DNA of 64,000 bases from Pyrus communis (Eukaryota; Streptophyta; Magnoliopsida; Rosales; Rosaceae): NCBI RefSeq assembly GCF_963583255.1, contig NC_084816.1, positions 9,191,600 through 9,255,599 of the forward strand. Direction: 5' to 3'. Positions 45,001 through 56,399 of the stretch are shown here, piece after piece (the first letter of the stretch is position 1; every line of letters begins with the position of its first letter). Below the pieces are notes generated by a model. The model did no database searches. It had not been told where the DNA came from and saw nothing but the letters and a program-made list of their open reading frames with translations. Position numbers and translations under genes: made by a program.

Positions 45001-47962
45001 AATTTCTTTCTTTTCCTTTTCTACTAAAAGTAAATAGTGAACTTTATTTGATAAAACACCAAAGAACTCATTCATAGCAAAAAAAGTCAGATTCCTGAAA
45101 GTTTAATTTGATTGAATTTTGTTGTATATATATTCACATTTAAACTTTGCTCTTACTGTCAGGGAACTCCAATTGTTCAAGCCATATTGATTAAATGTTG
45201 GCAAATTGAAAAGCGACCATTGAAACGTGCAGATTTCAAAGTGATGCCTAACCTAATAATGCTAATTGTGGTTTATTCTGAACATTTTGGAAACAACAGC
45301 ACATTAACCACTTCTCTAGATCTTCCCAATTCTCTTCGTTATCTTTACTGGAGTCGATATCCTTTGAAATATTTGCCGTCAAATTTTTCTCCTGAAAACC
45401 TAGTTGAGCTTCATATGCCCGATAGCCTAGTTAAGCAGCTTTGGAAAGAAGACAAGGTACATATGTTTATTTTAGTTCTTGCATAAATTGCATTGTAGAA
45501 AATCACGCTTATTAGTTATCTTTAATTGTGTTACAGGGACTTGTGAACTTAGAAGTGATCAATCTACAGTACTCTAGCGATCTAACTGAAGTTCCAAATC
45601 TCTCTGGGAGTCCAAAAATTGGGCAAATAAATCTTCGTGGCTGTGAAAGTTTGGTTGAAATTCCTTCATATTTTCAACATCTTGACAAGCTTACTTATCT
45701 TGATGTTGGAAGCTGCACGAGTCTCTTCAGTGTTACGAACATTTGCAAGTTGAAATCTCTCAAGGAACTCGATTTGTCTAGGTGCTCTAAACTTGAATCC
45801 TTCCCAGAGATTGTGGACCCAATCGAACATTTGGAGTCTCTTATTTTAAATAAAACAGCTGTTCAAGAGCTACACTCGTCAATCAAGTTTCTCCCTGCGC
45901 TGAAAAGAATTAAATTGAACGGTTGCAAAAGGCTTTTAAGTATCCCAAAGAGCATTTGTAAGTTGAAATATCTTGAGAGTCTTGACCTCAAATGGTGCTC
46001 AATATTTTACAAATTCCCTCAAATCTTGGAGCCAATGGAACATCTGAACTTTCTTAGTTTGGAAGGCACAGCGGTCGAAAAGCTTCCTTCGTCTGTTGGA
46101 AATCTAGTTGGGCTTGAGACATTAGATCTTGGTATGTGCAAGAACCTTAAAGTAGTCTCAAGAAGTATCTACAATTTGACCAATCTTAAAATTCTCAGCT
46201 TTTATGCCTGTCGGAAACTTAAAAAATTGCCTTCCAACTCTGTCGGTTTGCTCTCTTTGGAAGTACTAAATCTTAGTCGCAGCAGTATATTAGGAATCCC
46301 CGATGGCTTCGTTTGCACAACCTCATTGCGAGATTTAGATCTGAGTAGAAGCACGATTAGGAGCTTACCTGCGAACATCAAACAAGCTTCTCAGTTATCT
46401 ACACTTTGCTTAATTGGCTGCAAGTGGCTTCAATCTTTACCAGAGCTCCCAGTAGTACGTTTACTTCAAGCACATGGTTGCACGTCACTGAAGACGGTGT
46501 CAAGTTCAAGGACCACACACTACACACAAGGTTGGGATAAATATGAATATTTTGGAGAACTTGATTTTTCTAATTGCCGAAATTTGGATCAAAATGCAAG
46601 GAGCAACATAATGGATGATGCACAGCTTAGAATTATGCAAGTGGCAATTGCATCGTCAAAGTTAAGAGAAGAAGAAGAAGAAGAAGAAGAAGAAGAAGAT
46701 GCTGATGAAGACCACGACCATGTATGCCTCCCTTTTTCTTTCTCACTTGTGTTGTTGAATTGAATATATATGTTTCTGTGCTCTCACCAAATTAATGTTG
46801 GAGCAGCTGCTAGCTCCCATAAATTTAAATAATGTAATTCCCATAAATATTACAGGAGTATTACAGTTATTGGCCTTTGGTTAGCATTGTATGTCCGGGA
46901 AAAAAAATTCCAAATTGGTTCAGCTATCGAAGTGAGGAATCTTCGGTAATCATCGAGCTTCGTCAGGATTGGTTTCGAACAGGTTTATTGGGTTTCGCGC
47001 TTGCTGTTGTTGTTTCTTGGGAGTTGAACTGCCAGCTGAACTGGATGGTAAGAGCTAGTTTCAACGTCAAATTCAAGGGTGAAAGCCACGAAATGTTCAC
47101 TAGTGAATTCGATATCAGACAAGCCAGTTGGAAATTGAATGACTACTGTTACGACCAACGTCACGTGTACCTATGGAATGAGGCCTTTAAAAGTGAAGAG
47201 GTAGCAAAAAAATGCTCCCCTGACTTTTGCAACCTTGCCAATGAAGCCTCTGTTGAATTCTGCCTGGTGGATGAGGATTCCGGCGAACCCACTTCCTACA
47301 TGAAGGTGGAGAAGTGTGGGATATACCCATTGTATGTCGAAGATGCTGAGAGATTCAAATGTGGTCTTGTCATTGTCAGAGGCAGCACTGAGGCAAAGAA
47401 AGTAAGGCCTGTTCCTTGGACCTCTCACTTTGAAATAGGCCTCATGTTTTTTTTTATACCTTTATTTTACATATATATTTAAAATTTCATCTTCATCGTA
47501 TACTCGAAAAAAGATAAGAAAAAAGCAAAAGTTTCCTTATTCTCCTAGTTTTCCTAGTTTATTAAAAGAAATTATATTAAAGTACTACATTTGGAAGGTC
47601 TCATTTCATTTTCGTCTTAGGCCTCATCTTGCATTGAGACGGCATTGGTCATCGTGCCAGGGGAACCAAAAGAAGAAGAAGAAAAAGAAGAAAGACACCA
47701 TGATAATTTTGAAGCCAATGAGCCCAAAACCAATGGATCAGGTGATGAGTCTGAAGAAGAAGCAAGTGGATCAGGTGATGAGTCTGAAGAAAAAGCTAGT
47801 GAAAGTGGAATTGACACTAATGCAAACATGTTAGTCTGTCAATCTTACGGGGAAACTAGTCTTATGGACCTGAAGCAAATGCATATTAAGAGTCTAAAGC
47901 CAACAAGTCATGCGGTAACTAGGCCCTATTACTTTTCTCCAAGATATAATGTTGAATTTTGA
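40923..47962 (+). CDS. TIR-NBS-LRR (TNL) disease resistance protein
   Basis: Intracellular immune receptor; TIR domains act as NADases after NB-ARC activation. Exons by eye are 40923-41509, 43883-44981, 45163-45456, 45537-46721, 46856-47401 and 47621-47962; all introns are GT-AG and the joined frame is 1350 residues. TIR: KYDVFISFRGEDTR (47-60), with the putative catalytic Glu121 in WCLKEL. NB-ARC: P-loop GMAGIGKTT (255-263), kinase-2 LIVLDDV (329-335), RNBS-B SRIIITSRDR, GLPL as GVPLAL (417-422), and EMHD (521-524). LRRs start in exon 3 and fill exon 4. Exon 5 (VCPGKKIPNWFSYRS...) fits the post-LRR C-JID. Exons 4 and 6 end in acidic tracts, and exon 6 contains GSGDESEE repeats. Every key motif is intact, so it may be functional. 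Exon 6 is the least certain; GCG|GTAACT near 47914 could be a donor to a further exon. Confidence 0.93.
41965..42027 (+). repeat. CT/CA/TA compound microsatellite in TNL intron 1
   Basis: Successive CT, CA and TA dinucleotide runs lie about 60 bp upstream of the Cassandra insertion. Confidence 0.85.
42089..42685 (+). mobile_element. Cassandra TRIM retrotransposon in TNL intron 1, TSD CATTT
   Basis: Both LTRs are complete: 42089-42372 and 42402-42685 (284 bp each). They differ at about 14 positions by eye count. Each carries the 5S rRNA-like core GGAACTCCGAAGTTAAGCG and GATGGGTGAC, which resemble the internal Pol III control regions. Between them is only TTGGTATCAGAGC (primer-binding site, initiator tRNA-Met type), running straight into the AAGGGGGGTGGAT purine tract, so the internal domain is 29 bp against 71 bp in the copy at 22716. 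CATTT flanks the element exactly (42084-42088, 42686-42690). It lies in sense with the host gene. Confidence 0.96.
43469..43767. mobile_element. Foldback MITE in TNL intron 1
   Basis: The left arm AGAGTAATGTTATTCATACC and the reverse-complemented right arm AGAGTAATGCTATTCATACC match, and complementarity continues through TGTGGACAxCCACATCATTTGAA for about 90 bp. 299 bp, non-coding. No clear target duplication, so the superfamily is not assigned. It ends about 115 bp before the NB-ARC exon. Confidence 0.75.
46666..46700 (+). repeat. GAA microsatellite coding poly-Glu in the TNL gene
   Basis: A GAA/GAAGAA run at the end of exon 4 encodes about ten consecutive Glu residues followed by DADEDHDH. 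It is in frame, so expansion or contraction would change only the length of the acidic tract. Confidence 0.85.
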
Positions 47963-48054
47963 CATTTACATTTTTACAACTAAAGCGGTATTGGTATGTT
48001 TCTTTTCTTTGTTTACTTTGTTAAACTGCGATTTGTCCTCTTGAGTGCATTTTG

Positions 48055-48260
48055 TAAAGAATCGTGCAAAGAATATTTGCAGAAGTTAATTTCTTCATTT
48101 GATACTAAGAGACTTTATACAATGAGAGTCCTTACCGAGGAAGTAACCTAGCCTACATTCTAGGATTACAAATATTCACAAATCAATTACAAATAATTTA
48201 CAAAATAGTTTCCTAAAACTAAGCCAAGATATCAGGAATGATATCGTTGACTTCTCAACA
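48055..48260 (-). mobile_element. Short solo LTR, TSD CATTT
   Basis: On the minus strand it starts TGTTGAGAAGTCAACGATAT, has TATA-like TGTATAAAG, and ends CGATTCTTTACA. CATTT flanks both sides (48050-48054 and 48261-48265). 206 bp with no second LTR or internal region. Short TGTTG...ACA LTRs fit a Copia or TRIM family. Confidence 0.75.
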
Positions 48261-49011
48261 CATTTTGCTCATCCCCAACAGTGGAGGCAATGCTCACCCT
48301 ATATTATTTATCGTTAGATTAGTTTGATTCAATTCATTTAAGACACAAATTTCAAAGTTAAAACTAACCTCACAATAACCAATGGAGGGTGAACCTAATC
48401 CCCACTTTAGGAGGTGAGCAAAAATATTTTCTTACCATCTTGAACTATCACCATATTTTCATTATTTTATAAATCTCCAAATTTAGCACTTAATCTGTTT
48501 GGAAATAGCTAATTTACCCCTAAATTATATTTGAACCAATTTCATCCAATCATTCGGTGCCATGTTACTAGATGTCGAATTAGAAAAAAAAAGAAGGTGA
48601 ATTTGGAGGGAAAGGTGGAACATCTAGGCTGAGAAGAAATGTGAAAGGGATGTTGACGTAGTTTACGTAGCAACTCTTCTGATATTTGAATTCTAATGCA
48701 TTTTATCCAATTTCTCTAATGTTTATTTAAAGTGATATATATAGGGAGAAGGCGAAATAATGAAGTTTTCATAACCTCAAAATTGTCTTTCTCCTATTAG
48801 GATTTCAAAAGAACAAAACACCCGCGTAGTGGGACTGGGTGGTTTTGTAAGTTTATTATTTTTTAAAATAATTTAATAAAATAATAAAACTAAAACAAGT
48901 AAAAATAAATAAAATAAAATAAAAAAAAACAAACCAATAAATAATATACTAGCCCCTTAGCTTTTGAATGTTAAATTAAATTTTTTTATTTATGATTTTT
49001 TACAAAATAAA

Positions 49012-49476
49012 TTAGGGGATGTAGTTAAACTCGGATTTGAGAGGATTTTAAAAAACTTTAAAATCCTAGTGTAGTCAATTAAAGATTTTAAAAGATTTTA
49101 GAATATATTCAAATCTTGGTGTAGTAAATTAAAAGATTTTAGAATCCATTCAAATCTAGGTGTAGTTAATTAAAAGATTTTAAAGGATTTTAAAATCCAT
49201 CCAAACCTAAGTGTATTAAAAAAATTAAGATTTTGGAGGATTTCAATAAGTTGTGGATTTTGTAGGATTTGAGAGCAAAAAGTATATATAACCAAGACTA
49301 AAAAGAATCCAACCTCACCCCCTAGAATTTCAAATCCACCCAAAACAATCCACCACAATCCATTCGAATTCTTTAAAATCCATATGAATTTTGTAGGAAT
49401 CTTTAATCCTCTTAAATCCTATCAAATCTATCACTTTTAAAATCCTTTAAAATCTTAGTTTGACTACACCCCCTAA
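49012..49476. mobile_element. MITE with repeated internal motifs
   Basis: The left end TTAGGGGATGTAGTTAAACT and the reverse-complemented right end TTAGGGGGTGTAGTCAAACT are inverted repeats. The left half contains four to five copies of a GTGTAGT-AATTAAAAGATTTTA unit, and the right half contains AATCCAT/AATCCTTTAAAAT motifs in the opposite sense. 465 bp, non-coding. The target duplication is ambiguous. Confidence 0.7.
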
Positions 49477-49927
49477 GAAATTCAAGTGTTTTCTATATAT
49501 ATATATATATATATATATTTATTAAAAAAATTTTGAAAATAAAATAGAAAATTTTTTTTCTTGAATAAATTAGAAGTTAAACATAAACCACCCATTAATG
49601 TGGGGTTTTGTTAATTTTTTTCTTTCTAAAGTTTAAAATTTTAATTTCATTCAAATTTAATATTTGTTGAATTATTATAACTCCTTGTAATTCAATTGTA
49701 GTTTTAAAATTCTTGAGTAGAGCTAATAATTTCATTCCACTGTCTTCTCCCCTCACCCATATTTTAATAAAAATTTTGATGCCCTTTTTACCCTCTTATA
49801 AAATGACAAATTTATATTTACATTATATAAATTAGGAGTTTTTTGAAATGGGTCCAAAGTAACTAAAAATTAGATCTATTTCACAATTTAAAAGTCACTA
49901 AAAATTGGACATATTTCAAATTTTCTC

Positions 49928-51948
49928 TATAAACTAAAACTCAGTTGAGTTTTAGCACTGTTCAGAAATAGTAAAGGGCGGAAATGCCCTTTATTTTGTC
50001 TCCGTTTTCTCTTCTCTTCAGGTTTTGCCACAGAAAATTGCCGGTTTTGGCCATTACTTCCACACGTCTGTCACCGATGCATGCTCTATTTGGACTGAGT
50101 CTTCTCGGTTTTTCTCAGCTTTCTCACATATCTAGATCTCTTATGTTCTTCTCGAGCTTACCCTTTGTCTATCTCACTTTGTGGTGCCTCGCTGATTACG
50201 GCTTGCTCCGTGCCTGTCAAGCCATAGAAACCATCGTCGATCAACTCTCTATTTTGAGTTTATCCTGTGGATTTTTGTTTTCCATTCCACTGCTGTCTCT
50301 CAATTTGTGTTGCCTCTCTGATTCTGGCTTTGTCCGCGTGTGTCAAAGGATAGAAACCAACTGAAGTCAATTTTCTGAGGCTTGGTTCTGCTCCTTGGGT
50401 TGCTGCCCTGGAGATTAAATTATCAAAATTCGGTGTTTCCACGTTGCTGATTTCAATTCGTCGTTGCTGAGAGGATCAAATTGGTGAGTTTCGAAATAAA
50501 AACCTTTTTTCCTAATTGATTTCCATGCTTTTGCCGATCATTGTTGGCTTTAATGCTTGTTGATTTTTTATTTTCAATAATTTTGCTTATATGGTTTGCG
50601 ATTTTTGTTCTAATTTTGAGGTTTTGATTTTATTGTTTTTAGGTCATTTTGCTTTCCTATTTTTGAGTGAGTTATTTGTGATCATTTTGCATTTATCAGA
50701 ATTAAACTAGGGGAAATTGGTCTCTGTGTTATGCCAAATCTTTACATATTACATTTGGCTTAGTTTTGTGGATTTCATTTGGTCTGTGCAGCTATTTTTT
50801 GCTTGATTTTTCTTAATCTTATATGCTTGGGTTGTAAATTGTGGCTTTCTAGTATTTTGATTTTGTGGTCTTTAACTAATACACAATTTGCTCTGAGGTA
50901 GAAGAAAAAGAAAGTCAAGTATACGAATGAGTTAGAAAGTAAGGTGTGACTATTTCGAAGCATCTGTGACGCTGCTGTTATATTTTGGGTACGTTTTCTG
51001 TCCTTCTACTTTTTTCCAGTTTGGGGATGCACTGATAATTGTTGGATTAAAATGAATTTGTATTTTTTAGGAAGAAATGAGAGGTGTCGTTGGAATTTTA
51101 GACAGTTTTGTGTTTATGCCTTTTATGTGACAGAGGGAATATGGACAGGGAGAGGAAGAGAGAAAACATTAGTTTAGATTGCAATTTTAAAAGTTTTTAT
51201 GTTGTTAGTGCTGGAACCTATGTATTTTGTTGGGAAATTGATAACATGTAAAGTTATATCTGATCTATCTTTTTTCGTGTACCATATCACTTTTAGAATT
51301 CTGCCATTTACACCAAAATTCCTAAACAATGACATCAAATTTTGAACTCAAAAATCTAATAACTTTACCACATTTTCAGTTGCATTCAATGACACTTCCT
51401 TTTCAATTACTTTAATTTTAACATATTTCACTTTCTTTACAATCAACCAATACTTTTTCTTACGTCACCAAACAATTATACCTTATTATATCCAATTTGT
51501 ATTTATTGTTTTTCTCCTGCTCTATCACAATATATCAGTTACTTTAATAAATTTAGTTCGAAACATTTTCAACATAGATGATCTTACAAAACTCACTGAT
51601 GTACTTATCTAATTTTTAAGTTTTCAGTATTTTTAATGAATAGTTTGGTATTTAGGCAGTTTTGATCTTTGATTTCAAATATGTGATTTTGTCGAATTCT
51701 TTCAGATCCTCAATTTCTATCATCGTAATGAACACATTTGAATCACATTGGTTAACACTAAACAAATGGTATGTGTTATATTTCTCTTTTTCTCTTCCTT
51801 TACTTTCATACAGAGTTTTGTTTGAATGTCATCATTTTCACAAGCCCTTATACACCCTTGATTCAAACTTCGTTATTCTTTAAACATCTGTATATAATAT
51901 GCTCACACATTTTGTAATCCCGCAGCAACGCGTGGACACTATTTCTAG
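49928..51948 (+). mobile_element. Probable Helitron A
   Basis: The right end has ATCCCGCAGCAACGCGTGG, a decayed GC-rich hairpin, followed after a few bases by TTTCTAG and then T, the Helitron 3' pattern (hairpin then CTRR before T). The left end near TCTCTATAAACTAAAACTCAG has the TC start typical of Helitrons, but its exact position is uncertain. No Rep-helicase coding. Open frames inside are not recognised. Confidence 0.5.
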
Positions 51949-52154
51949 TAAATACTAAAACCCAAACCGAATGGTACTATTCATTAACAGTGTTTTGACG
52001 TGATTACCCTTCAATTGCTAACAATTCTCGACTTTTTTATGTATTATATAGTAAAATCAGGGATTTACCTTTCTGTACGCGTGTCCGCCGTGGTAGAAGG
52101 GAAGGGAACGGGTGGCACTCTTCTGCTTCTCTCGGGTGGATCTCTGGAATTCTC

Positions 52155-52391
52155 CTTTGGTTTAAAGAACTTTGTGGATTTTTTAACTGAGGAGTTGAAG
52201 CTTTGGAAAATCAGCAACAAGTTCATATGGCTCTGCTGGAGGCTAAGAAGATTGCATCCCAGTGTCAAAGGGAAGCAGACAAGTGCAGTTCAGGGATGGA
52301 AACATGTGAAGAAGCAAGGGAGAAAGCTGAAGCAACGTTCGAGGCACAGCGGAAACCGACTGCACGTGCTGCCTCTTCCGGTCTGATTTGA
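52155..52391 (+). pseudogene. Captured coiled-coil exon fragment, family unknown
   Basis: A frame reads ENQQQVHMALLEAKKIASQ, CQREADKCSSGMETCEEA, REKAEATFEAQRKPTARAA and ends at TGA 52389-52391. The pattern is a charged, Ala-rich helix likely to form a coiled coil. It looks like a real exon rather than noise, but I cannot name the gene with confidence. Upstream, LTEELKLWKI-like codons are in another frame. Confidence 0.4.
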
Positions 52392-53869
52392 AGAAGATTT
52401 CTCAAGCGGCTATAATTTCATGGCAGGTTGGTTTAAAGAGTTCCAAAATTTGGGATCGTTTGGGATATTTTTAGATTTTTATGATTCTTAAAAAAACCAT
52501 GGTTAATAGTAAATTCATTATATTTTAATTTTTATTGAATTCAGGTAACCATCTTCAGTTTTTCGGTTTGATTTAAAGGATTTTTTTAGGCAGAAAAGCT
52601 AGGGCTTTTGGGCGAGTTCTTCGGGTTGTACATTCGGGTGTCTTTAATTTGTTTAAATTTGGGGCCTTTGTGATTTGGGACTTATAAATGGTTTGAAATT
52701 TGCATTTTTCTAATTTCAGTTCCCACTCAGAAGTTTGTACTGCCTCATCATTAAAATTGTTCCCTTCTGCTCTTCTTGAAACAAGGTCGCAGATCCGCGG
52801 ACCATCAAGGTATGTCATTTAAAATTGTATATGTATGTATTGTATTATGCATGTGTGTGAATGCGTTTTTCTCTGTTAATCTGTATTGGCTTTCTTCTGA
52901 TTTGGATAATGGAGTTTGTTTTTATTTCAGATAATTTGGTTCATGATAAAGTTACTGAACGTACGATGGAACCAGTGATCTTTCAAAAAGGTTGGTTCTT
53001 CTGTATTTTTATCCTTTTGGTCGTTTTGAATGGATTTCCTGTATTCTAAATGAAGCTAAATTGAATAGCTGTTTTTGTATACTGTATTTGCTTTGTTAAA
53101 TTAGTTCTTTTTTGTGGAAAAATGTTGTTTTGTTTTGCAGATCAAAGTTTTTCAGCAAGAAAATTATCTGTCAAAATTAAATTTAGATATGAATACTTAC
53201 ATTTATTTAGCATTTTCAATTCGTTTTTAGTTTTTGTGCATTGTGGTTGTAAATGTCATTTAGTGCATTGTGGTCTTAATTTAATTGCGTGGTTGGTTTC
53301 ATGATTTCTTGATTTCTTGAGTCGAATAACAACGTGGGTGATCAAAAGGAAAAAAAACCATTTAGTTTCTGCTTGCAAGATGACTTCTTTTCATGCATGT
53401 CCTCCCTCTACTTGAAATGTTTGTTTTAAATAGGGTTTGGTTTCAGGAGATGGTGGTTTTTCGGATTTTGAGGCTTTTGTTTCCAGGCTGCAAAGCCCTG
53501 TGTACTCAAGGTGAGCGATTTCAATTTCTAGGGTTATTGAATTGAGAGTTTTGTTTAGTTTTTCATTATTTTGGAGTTGAGTTTGGTATTTTGTTTAGGT
53601 TCTCTTCATTATATTGGAGTTGAGTTTGGTATTTTGTTTAGGTTTTATTATATTAATTATCATAAGCTTCTTTTGAGATTACAAGCTGTTATTGGACACA
53701 TTGCTGCAATAGAACAAAAAGTGGCTGATTAGAAGGCTTTTGAAAACAAGTGTGAAATTACATACCAAATATTAGGTAAAAGCATGTTAACAAATCATCT
53801 TCAAAAGCTGTAAATACAATATAATTATGATTAATGTTTCATTTTTGGTACTTCCCTAATACTATGATT

Positions 53870-53973
53870 GAGTGCAGGGTATAGCCGAAACTGGAAAAGC
53901 TAATGTACACGACTTTCTTTATGTTAACAGCAGACCAGTTCTCATGGTAGATGCTTCCAAGCATCTTTCTGCT
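53870..53973 (+). pseudogene. Captured exon fragment, family unknown
   Basis: Between a TGAGTGCAG acceptor and a GCTGTAAGT donor lies an open segment reading GIAETGKANVHDFLYVNSR and PVLMVDASKHLSA. Clean splice-like borders and protein-like composition suggest a genuine exon. I do not recognise the family. Confidence 0.35.
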
Positions 53974-54419
53974 GTAAGTTTTATATTTTTCGCCATGTCC
54001 AACTCCATACCATATAATATTAATATTCTTGAGGTGTTACATACAAATTTTATCAACAAAATATTGTTAGTTTTTACATTGTTTCGAAAATTATGATCAA
54101 TTTTTTGCTACACTTGCCTTAGATCAAGTTTTGTATGGTACTTTGGTCACATTTTCTAAATTCCTTGAGGCTCTTTGGTTAAGCACTTCTTCAAAAGGAC
54201 TTATTTTTAAGGCAACTCTGTTCTCACACTTTTTATAAGGCTAATGAACTGTCTGCTTTTAACTGTAACAATGAACTTTTTAAGGGCTGTGTTAGAAAAG
54301 GTCTTTCCATCTAAAATCACTTATTAAAGGCTATATTTTTACTGCAAAGTTTTTATCTTTCTTGTGAAGCTAATTAATGCAGTTTTGTGCAAAGTCTAAA
54401 CTTGAATTGACTTTTAGGC

Positions 54420-55421
54420 AACCAAGAGGAAGCTGCAGAAAGCTTATCATATAGCTGCAATCAAGTGCCCACGACTCCTCCAACCAGTAACCCAACTATG
54501 GATTATCAAACGGTTGATTCTGAACACATTCTGAAGAGATCAAGACCTTTCGGGATAACATATGAGGTATAAATCTATCCGTTAATTTTTGCATATTCTG
54601 ATTTATCTGATGGAAGTCCGAGTTACACTGCTAAATTTGAAGTTTTTGTTATGACATATATTCGTTTGACTGTGTAATATTGAATTATTTCAGTTTTACA
54701 GAAATAAATGTATTTCATATCCTTAATGTATTGTTCCATAAAAGGTAGGTAGCGAAATTATTTCCTAAAAGGCCAGTAACAAAAAGGTAAGTTTAGATTA
54801 TGCAAAATACTAGAACATGGCTGATGAGGAAGGATGCTTAACAGAATTAAAAGCAATTTTTTTTTTCTTATAAACATGATGCAAATGGTCCTGCAGTTCC
54901 CTATTTTTTTATTTTTTATGAGCAGTGTGCAACTTTGATGCCAAAAGTTTGTATAGCTTTATTTTACAGAAAAATTTCAAGTTTCAACTTCTTAGTTTTT
55001 GTAATTGATTCTATATTAACTCAATTTTTAACAGGCCACCTGTTGCGTATCCTAATCAGAGCCATGGTCAGAGTTCCTACTCTTCTGATGACTTGCCCAG
55101 GTCTGTTGTTATGACTTTACGTCCAGGTTCAACTGTCAAGAGTATGGATTTCCACCCAGTGCAACAAATTTTACTTCTTGGTAAGCTCTAGAGAGCTGAC
55201 CTCCAATTCCACTCATTGTGAATTATTGTGTTTGTATGTCTTTTTTATGTCATTGTTTCAAATGTTGGATTATAGCTTCTCTTTTAGTAATAAGCGATTT
55301 TATGATTTCAGTTGGAACAAACATGGGCGATGTCATGGTATATGAGCTACCAAGCCATGAACAGACTGCTATTAAGAACTTCAAAGTTTGGGACCTTGGA
55401 GCATGTTCAGTGGCTCTGCAG
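54420..55421 (+). pseudogene. TOPLESS-related (TPR4-like) co-repressor gene fragment
   Basis: TOPLESS proteins are WD40 transcriptional co-repressors. Three exon pieces remain: 54463-54566 (TPPTSNPTMDYQTVDSEHIL, KRSRPFGI), 55035-55180 (NQSHGQSSYSSDDLPR, LRPGSTVKSMDFHPVQQILL) and 55312-55421 (GTNMGDVMVYELPSHEQT, NFKVWDLGACSVALQ). These span the linker and first WD40 repeat; the wording is closest to TPR4-type family members as I remember them. Donors and acceptors survive (GTAAGC at 55181, CAG at 55309-55311), so this is a DNA-level copy, not a retrocopy. The first two pieces do not join in frame, and the LisH/CTLH part and remaining WD40 repeats are missing. Confidence 0.8.
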
Positions 55422-56399
55422 GTTTGGCTCTTGGTATTCTGTAAAATAAAGCTATACAAACTTTCAATGTGCAATTGGCATCTGTGGAATTGGCATGCTA
55501 TAACTTTCAATGTTTATCATACATAACGAAAGGGAATACGATTTATCTTGAAAATATGAAATCATTCATTGTAATTTTGGCTATATATGATTTGCTTCTG
55601 TTTTTCGTTTCAGAACACGTTCTTTGTTTTTTGTATTTTTGTTTTTATAATTTTGGATATTTTGTTTATATCGTAAGATCATTTGGTTGTATGATTTGCT
55701 TTTGTTTTTTTGTTTCAGAACATTTTGCTCTTCATTTTTTGGGGCTTTTATCTTAACAGTTTTTGAAGCCCTTTATGCTCAAGGTAAATAATTTTGGATT
55801 TTTCCTTTCAGCCTTTTCTCCAACAATTTTTTTTTATTTGAATATTGTGAAAGTCGTGTTTTATATGTTGTGAAAGTTGAATCTGTGAATTCTTTTTTGT
55901 TTTTTTAATCTTCGTAAATAATCTGTTATTTCATTGTTTTGGATGATGTTGGATTGAAAAGCAAATCATTTTGTAAATTTGTTCTTATTCTAGCAGGAAC
56001 CGCTATGCAGATACAAAATCAATGTTATTCCGGACAAAACCTTTATTCACAACATTGGGTATGATTGTTCAAAGTTTCAATTCATTGTACCTAAATTGAA
56101 ACAATTTACTACAACACAACCTTTTTTATATTTTAAACATAATCTTTCATGCATTTTCTAATCCCGCAGCAATGTGCGGGTGGTACTTTCTAGTAAGGAC
56201 TAAAACCAAAAAGTACTTGCTTCCATTGATCTGCAAGTACACCCTTAATTCACACCAAAAATATTTACGGACTCACACAAAAAAGCTACATTCTTGTTTG
56301 GATTTTATCATTCTAAGTTGCTTTTGGGTGTTGATCATGCCTGCGAAGTTTTTGAAAATGTCGAAAACCCGGTACTAATGTGTGAAACCAGATGATCAT

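Larger units (their letters stand above)
51949..56193 (+). mobile_element. Probable Helitron B carrying captured gene fragments
   Basis: The right end is CCCGCAGCAATGTGCGGG, a hairpin with a 6-bp stem, then TGGTACTTTCTAG followed by T, a good Helitron 3' terminus. The left boundary probably abuts the CTAG of the preceding element. Between them are exon-like pieces with intron sequence still attached (52155-52391, about 53870-53973, 54460-55421), as expected for genomic capture by a non-autonomous Helitron. Confidence 0.55.

Noticed and set aside
49984..50364. 126-codon ORF (Ser/Leu/Cys-rich)
   Set aside because: Hydrophobic, no known domain, inside the probable Helitron; reads like a leader or intron sequence and I could not support it as a gene.
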